Positions 12,454 to 15,437 of a stretch of 15,437 nt of DNA are shown piece by piece; position 1 is the stretch's first letter; each line of letters begins with the position of its first letter. Below the pieces are notes generated by a model. The model was given only the letters and a program-made list of their open reading frames with translations, was not told the origin of the DNA and made no database searches. Both the position numbers and the translations under genes were made by a program. The stretch comes from JBGTLW01 sp041743835 (lineage in GTDB: Bacteria; Planctomycetota; Phycisphaerae; Phycisphaerales; Phycisphaeraceae): positions 1 through 15,437 of the forward strand of contig JBGTLW010000336.1 of NCBI GenBank assembly GCA_041743835.1, given 5' to 3'.

Positions 12454-13593
12454 TCAGTTGACGCGACCGCGACCCATCCGCGCGTGCGCATCGCGCAGCA
12501 GGCGTTCGGTGGTGGGCCAGTCGATGCACGCGTCGGTGATGGATTGGCCGTAGGTCAGGTCCGCCTTGTTGGCCGGCAGCTTCTGGTTGCCCGCGACGAG
12601 GTTTGACTCGATCATCGCGCCGATGATCGGCGACACGATCGCTGTCTGGCCGCCCGCGTTGTGTGCCTGGTGCGCGGTGCGTTGCTGGATGATGGACTCG
12701 AAGACCGCTTCCTGCCGCTCGTGCTTCTTTTCGGCGTTGGCGTGGGAGCAATCGACCATGACCACCGGCGTCAGGCCGGCCTGGTCTAGCCGCTTGGCCG
12801 CGTCGCCGACGGTGGCGGGGTCGTAGTTGGTCAGCCCGTGTCCGCCGCGGAGGATGACGTGGCCGAACGGGTTGCCGGTGGTGTGGACGACGCAGGCGTG
12901 TCCCTCCTCATCCATGCCGAGGAAGGCGTGGGGCGACATGGCGGCCTTCATCGCGTCCAGCGCCACTTGCAGGTCGCCGGTCGTCGCGTTCTTGAAACCC
13001 ACCGGCGCGCTGAGGCCCGACGCCATCTGCCTGTGCGTCTGGCTCTCGGTGGTCCGCGCGCCGATCGCCGCCCACGCGATCAGGTCGCCGATGTACTGCG
13101 GCGTGAACGGGTCGAGGTATTCGGTCCCGGCGGGCAGGCCCATCGCGTTGATCTCGCACAGCAGCCCCCGCGCCAGCCGCAGGCCCTGATCCATATCAAA
13201 TGTGCCATCCAGGTGCGGGTCGTTGATCAGGCCCTTCCACCCGACCGTCGTGCGTGGCTTCTCGAAATACACCCGCATCACGATCATCAGCCGGTCGTTG
13301 AGTTCTTCCGCCACCGCGCGGAGGCGTGTCGCGTAGTCCATCGCCGCGGCCGGGTCGTGGATCGAGCAAGGCCCGATCACCACCAGCAGCCGGTCGTCCG
13401 CCCCGGTCAGGATCGCCTGGATCGCGTCGCGCGACGAGACCACCACGTCGTGGGCTGCGCTGCTGAGCGGGAACTCGCGTGCCAGCGTCTTGGGCGTAAT
13501 CAGTGGCCGCAGCTCCGCCACGCGCAGGTCGCGTGCGGGGCGGTCCGCCAGTGCGGGCGTCGTGGTGGCGTGTGGGTCAATCTGCACGGTCAT
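12454..13593 (-). CDS. aroG: 3-deoxy-7-phosphoheptulonate synthase (DAHP synthase), class I AroG/F/H type
   Basis: First enzyme of the shikimate pathway, condensing phosphoenolpyruvate and erythrose 4-phosphate to DAHP in the cytoplasm. The 379 residues align throughout with E. coli-type AroG/AroF/AroH. Motifs are VVIGPCSIHD (71-80, metal-binding Cys76), RVYFEKPRTTVGWKGLIND (107-125), GTEYLDPFTPQY (156-167), GARTTESQTHR (178-188), VGFKNATTGD (198-207), VMVDCSHAN (278-286), IESNL (328-332) and ITDACIDW (352-359). All expected catalytic and metal ligands are present. The N-terminus is about 20-30 residues longer than in E. coli. Which aromatic amino acid inhibits it cannot be read reliably; aroG is used in the generic sense. 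The ATG at 13593 has GGAG at 13603-13606 with 9-base spacing; the TTG at 13608 is possible. It is not in an operon with other aro genes here. Confidence 0.96.
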   Translation of the reverse strand: MTVQIDPHATTTPALADRPARDLRVAELRPLITPKTLAREFPLSSAAHDVVVSSRDAIQAILTGADDRLLVVIGPCSIHDPAAAMDYATRLRAVAEELNDRLMIVMRVYFEKPRTTVGWKGLINDPHLDGTFDMDQGLRLARGLLCEINAMGLPAGTEYLDPFTPQYIGDLIAWAAIGARTTESQTHRQMASGLSAPVGFKNATTGDLQVALDAMKAAMSPHAFLGMDEEGHACVVHTTGNPFGHVILRGGHGLTNYDPATVGDAAKRLDQAGLTPVVMVDCSHANAEKKHERQEAVFESIIQQRTAHQAHNAGGQTAIVSPIIGAMIESNLVAGNQKLPANKADLTYGQSITDACIDWPTTERLLRDAHARMGRGRVN

Positions 13594-13628
13594 CGCGTCC
13601 AACTCCAACGGGTTCAGGGTAGCCCCAC

Positions 13629-13634
13629 ATTATA
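13629..13634 (-). promoter_or_regulatory. Consensus -10 of aroG
   Basis: TATAAT on the - strand lies 35 bases before the ATG at 13593, giving a leader of about 28 bases that holds the GGAG ribosome site. The -35 position shows no good match. From here to 13788 nothing further is recognisable. Confidence 0.4.
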
Positions 13635-13788
13635 GGGTTTGCCCCGCCTCTATGGATCAGTCTGATCGCCAGCGAGCGAGATGAAATGGACCGTGCAGCA
13701 GACACCGCGTTAAAAGAGCGGACCACCCTTGGATCTGGCGTTACTTCAACATGGGCAAGGGAAATCCTGCACAAAGCCGCGAAGCGTT

Positions 13789-13817
13789 CTTTGAAAGATC
13801 AATAAATGTGCTACAAT
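13789..13817 (+). promoter_or_regulatory. Promoter of the candidate small RNA
   Basis: TACAAT (13812-13817) is a 5/6 match to the -10 consensus. Upstream, TTGAAA (13791-13796) is 15 bases away, or TTTGAA (13790-13795) 16 bases away. The immediate region is AT-rich, unlike its surroundings. The predicted start is near 13824. Confidence 0.5.
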
Positions 13818-13823
13818 GTCAAC

Positions 13824-13945
13824 TGTTCGAAAGAATTCCCGAGGGTAGCCGTTAGGCCACCCCCGGGTTCTGATAAGAAGAACTGTTCCGAGCGCCGCTC
13901 GGTTCGGAGCATCATCGCCCCCGCTGCAACGGGGGCTATTTTTTT
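13824..13945 (+). ncRNA. Candidate structured small RNA, about 120 nt, no recognised class
   Basis: The stretch runs from a promoter-like element to a strong terminator and contains no ATG, GTG or TTG frame of any length. It can fold into three hairpins. In the first, GGGT-A-GCC/GGC-C-ACCC (about 13843-13862) is closed by the outer CCCG/CGGG and GAA/TTC pairs. In the second, CCGAG/CTCGG lies around 13888-13902. The third is the terminator. The linker TGATAAGAAGAAC between hairpins one and two is unpaired and purine-rich. I compared it mentally with tRNA, tmRNA, 4.5S, 6S and common riboswitches and saw no match. Because a terminator ends it before any gene, it is more likely a free sRNA than a leader. 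An antisense transcript is possible (see the ORF at 13936-13998). Confidence 0.5.
13917..13945 (+). terminator. Rho-independent terminator of the candidate sRNA
   Basis: GCCCCCG (13917-13923) pairs with CGGGGGC (13930-13936) over a 6-base loop, followed by TATTTTTTT (13937-13945). It is a canonical terminator on the + strand; on the - strand the T-run lies on the wrong side. Confidence 0.88.
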
Positions 13946-13998
13946 GCCGGGCCAGCAGGCGATGCTCCTGCTACTGGCCCCCTAGCTCTCCTAGTCAT
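13936..13998 (-). CDS. Possible 20-residue peptide with strong translation signals
   Basis: An ATG at 13998 has AGGAG at 14005-14009 with 6-base spacing, one of the best ribosome sites in the window. The frame runs 20 codons to a TAG. The peptide starts MTRRARGPV, is rich in Ala, Gly and Pro, and ends in two Lys. It is basic and not hydrophobic, so it is unlike type I toxins; it has no Phe, Tyr or Trp, so it is not an aromatic attenuation leader for aroG. A strong - strand promoter lies about 70 bases upstream (14066-14094). The 3' end is antisense to the tail of the sRNA terminator. It is too short for coding statistics and may be chance, or a leader for a transcript running to aroG. Confidence 0.35.
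   Translation of the reverse strand: MTRRARGPVAGASPAGPAKK
13949..13980. repeat. Hairpin directly after the sRNA terminator
   Basis: GGGCCA-GCAGG (13949-13959) pairs with CCTGC-TAC-TGGCCC (13967-13980) with a 3-base bulge and a 7-base loop. It lies wholly inside the small - strand ORF and has no T-run on either side. It may be structure within that mRNA. Confidence 0.5.
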
Positions 13999-14065
13999 GA
14001 AAAGCTCCTTTCAAAGCAATCCCATCAACGCGCGTCCATCGGGACGTGATTAGGGGCAGCATAGC

Positions 14066-14094
14066 ATTATATCGGGCCATGTCAACAATATCAA
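14066..14094 (-). promoter_or_regulatory. Strong - strand promoter facing the small ORF
   Basis: On the - strand TTGATA (14089-14094) and TATAAT (14066-14071) are exactly 17 bases apart, the best sigma70-like pair in the window. Transcription would start near 14059 and give a leader of about 60 bases. The leader contains a CGTCC/GGACG hairpin (about 14033-14046) and then the AGGAG site of the 20-codon ORF. The -35 lies inside the palindrome ATATCAATGATAT (14088-14100). Confidence 0.55.
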
Positions 14095-14175
14095 TGATAT
14101 ACTAAGCGTTAAACGGGATGAATTTTCAGGAATGGGTTGTTGACGTATCGGCGATATGGGTCTATGCTGATATTG
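14088..14175. promoter_or_regulatory. Possible operators between divergent promoters
   Basis: Three related short elements are seen: ATATCA-A-TGATAT (14088-14100) over the -35 of the - strand promoter; TATCG-G-CGATA (14146-14156) in the spacer of the + strand promoter; and TGATATTG (14168-14175), the inverse of CAATATCA (14086-14093). Their placement would let one DNA-binding protein control both directions. The winged-helix-like product of the 14196 gene is a candidate, by inference only. Confidence 0.35.
14140..14168 (+). promoter_or_regulatory. Promoter of the 14196 gene
   Basis: TTGACG (14140-14145) and TATGCT (14163-14168) are 17 bases apart. The start would fall near 14175, about 20 bases before the ATG, leaving room for the AGGAG site at 14184-14188. 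Confidence 0.6.
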
Positions 14176-14195
14176 AGTAACATAGGAGCCTCCCA

Positions 14196-15173
14196 ATGTC
14201 AGCACAAAAAACCGGAACAAAGACTCGCAAACGCAATCCGGCATTCCCCCTTGGCAGCCTACCCAAGGCGCTAGAGAAGGCGCAGGTTATTTACAGCGCG
14301 GAGGGGCGAAAGCCTATGGCTCCGGGCACTGCTACAAAGCACTGGGGCTACAGTATTGCTAGCAGTTCGGCGCATCAGGCAATTTCTGCTTTAAAGCAGT
14401 ACGGCTTGATTGAAGACAAGAAGATTGAGGGCCACCGAAAGCTTCAACTCACGGAAACCGCGCTAAAAATATTGTTGGACAAGCGTGAAGAGTCTGTTGA
14501 ACGTCTGAATGCAATTCGGAAATCTGCTATCAGCCCCAAGATATTTGCCGAGTTGTGGAAAAAGCGGGGAGACGACGATAGCTTCCCGTCTGATGCCGAG
14601 CTCAGTCATTACTTATTGCTTGAACGGAAGCAGCCGTATTATGACGATGTTGTCCCTAATCTTATCAAGGACTTTAAAGCTACAATGGCCTTTGCGAAGA
14701 TGGGGGAAAACGCTACAATAGACGACGAAGTGGAAAATATCGCCGATGAAATGAGAATTGACACGGACGAAGATGTAAACGCAGAACAGCTTGTGAAGGT
14801 TGGCGATTATGTCCAGTGGACCTCACAAGGCGTGGCACGGTTTGAAATGCCCCGTAAGGTGATGGGCTTGTCGGATGATGGACAGTGGGCGTTTGTTGAG
14901 AATGAACCGACTGGCGTGGCCGTAAGTCAATTGACTACCCACGAAAAGCCACGAAACGAGGCAAAGTTGACTAACACGCCGCCCCCCAACCCTAATTACA
15001 AAGCTCCACCTATGGGAGATTTGATTCCGATCAGCGTTCTAATGGGGAAGGGCGCGAGCCAAATTATCAGCATCCCCAAGATGTCAGGTAAGGCGTTTGA
15101 GTTTTTCAAGAAGCAGCTTGAAGCCTTCAAAGAAGCTATTGTTGTAGACACGGAAGAAGCCACCAACGGCTAG
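14196..15173 (+). CDS. Protein of unknown function with winged-helix-like N-terminus
   Basis: A 325-residue, probably cytoplasmic protein that I cannot name. The N-terminus is basic (KTRKRNP). Residues 20-95 look like a winged helix: a helix with EKAQVIYSAEGRKPMAP, then HWGYSIASSSAHQAISALKQYGLIED as helix-turn-helix, and a wing with HRKLQLTETALKILLD. A charged helical middle follows to about 195. A small beta domain around 200-246 contains VGDYVQWTSQG and DDGQWAFVENEPTGVAVSQL. A Pro/Asn linker (261-272) leads to a C-terminal alpha/beta segment ending in acidic residues. AGGAG lies at 14184-14188, 7 bases before the ATG. The gene is clearly AT-richer than most others here and flanked by repeats and an unusual non-coding region, suggesting recent acquisition. 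A regulator is plausible but unproved. Confidence 0.85.
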   Translation: MSAQKTGTKTRKRNPAFPLGSLPKALEKAQVIYSAEGRKPMAPGTATKHWGYSIASSSAHQAISALKQYGLIEDKKIEGHRKLQLTETALKILLDKREESVERLNAIRKSAISPKIFAELWKKRGDDDSFPSDAELSHYLLLERKQPYYDDVVPNLIKDFKATMAFAKMGENATIDDEVENIADEMRIDTDEDVNAEQLVKVGDYVQWTSQGVARFEMPRKVMGLSDDGQWAFVENEPTGVAVSQLTTHEKPRNEAKLTNTPPPNPNYKAPPMGDLIPISVLMGKGASQIISIPKMSGKAFEFFKKQLEAFKEAIVVDTEEATNG

Positions 15174-15201
15174 TACTGGCGGGTGGCCCGACGACTTCAA
15201 C

Positions 15202-15301
15202 GGGTGCCACACCTCAGCCGCAGGCTGATGTGTGCTGATGGCTCTTGTGCGGGCCCACCGACGCTCGCACACATCATGCTGCGCAGGAGGTGTGGTACCC
15301 C
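15202..15301. repeat. Imperfect inverted repeat, family B-like (GGGTGCCA ends)
   Basis: The left arm 15202-15234 begins GGGTGCCACACCTC. The right arm 15268-15301 ends GAGGTGTGGTACCCC. The arms pair over about 33 bases, including CTGATGTGTG with CACACATCA. The loop contains a smaller TGTGCG/CGCACA stem. It shares the GGGTGCCA end with the inverted repeat at 8133-8267 but has different inner sequence, and lies 28 bases after the stop at 15173. Confidence 0.75.
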
Positions 15302-15370
15302 CTGGGATATTGCGGCAGAGTATCCATACGCAACCTGCGCAAACATTCTCTCTCTACAGCGAACACCATA

Positions 15371-15437
15371 GCCGGCGAGCTACGCCTCGCCGGGCGTTGT
15401 ACGACCGGTCGCTACGCGACCGCCCGGCGAGGCGTAG
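15371..15437. repeat. Nested GC-rich palindromes at the window edge
   Basis: CTACGCCTCGCCGGGCG (15380-15396) is the exact reverse complement of the last 17 bases (15421-15437). Between them GGTCGC-TAC-GCGACC forms a second hairpin. The left arm can alternatively pair CCGGCGAG (15372-15379) with CTCGCCGG (15386-15393). The loops share CTACG. The element may continue past the window. The stretch 15302-15370 holds nothing recognisable. Confidence 0.8.

Noticed and set aside
13577..13774. 65-codon frame on the - strand before aroG
   Set aside because: Overlaps the aroG start and -10 in another frame; no support for translation.
13824..13870. tRNA or T-loop-like GTTCGAA
   Set aside because: No acceptor or anticodon stems can be built around it.
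13936..14059. Aromatic amino-acid attenuation leader for aroG
   Set aside because: The 20-codon peptide has no Phe, Tyr or Trp codons and the following hairpin has no U-tract on that strand.

Overview
The window looks like a piece of a high-GC chromosome from the Planctomycetota, probably class Phycisphaerae or a relative. This rests on a secreted toroid/DUF4159 protein of the planctomycete type, a tiny lipoprotein of a kind I associate with Phycisphaerae, a stand-alone DsbD N-domain next to a PRX-like redoxin, a soluble Ser/Thr kinase, and many GC-rich palindromic repeats between genes. The assignment is inference from gene content; no rRNA or other phylogenetic marker beyond proS and aroG is present. 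I see no tRNA, rRNA, CRISPR array, transposase or complete insertion sequence.

Layout. 1-140: tandem 34-bp repeats and a hairpin. 166-2058 (-): prolyl-tRNA synthetase proS, carrying a His/Pro/Ala/Asp-rich insertion encoded by the same repeat sequence found downstream of the gene. 2218-3241 (+): a small lipoprotein and a membrane-anchored PGRP/amidase_2-fold protein with a degenerate zinc site, closed by a strong terminator at 3281-3310. 3565-4461 (+): a Ser/Thr kinase. 4665-5397 (+): an overlapping pair, a small DUF5678-like protein and a retropepsin-like aspartic protease. 5780-8020 (+): a large secreted toroid/DUF4159 protein. 8044-8267: two different palindromic repeats between convergent genes. 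8266-11613 (-): a GT-C membrane glycosyltransferase, a periplasmic redoxin and a DsbD-N-like protein. 11714-12355 (+): a single-HKD phospholipase D-like protein with a C-terminal cysteine cluster. 12377-12430: a second copy of the 8044 repeat, again between convergent genes. 12454-13593 (-): class I DAHP synthase. 13609-14195: a non-coding stretch with a predicted small RNA (promoter, folded body, terminator), an antisense 20-codon ORF, and divergent promoters with small palindromes. 14196-15173 (+): an AT-richer protein of unknown function with a winged-helix-like N-terminus. 15202-15437: more palindromic repeats.

How the genes relate. Most are single-gene units of housekeeping or envelope function (translation, shikimate pathway, wall binding, periplasmic thiol chemistry, lipid-linked glycan chemistry). 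Three groupings look functional: the overlapping DUF5678-like/retropepsin pair; the DsbD-N-like and redoxin genes, 88 bases apart on one strand; and the divergent sRNA/micro-ORF/winged-helix locus at 13790-15173. Four genes (2218, 4665, 9831 and 11613) have a -10-like hexamer 6-8 bases before their ATG and no Shine-Dalgarno, suggesting leaderless mRNAs, whereas the redoxin, the amidase-like gene, the 5780 gene and the 14196 gene have normal ribosome binding sites. The locus most likely to be undescribed is 13790-14195 with its neighbour gene; the repeat-derived peptide inside proS is the clearest directly visible oddity.
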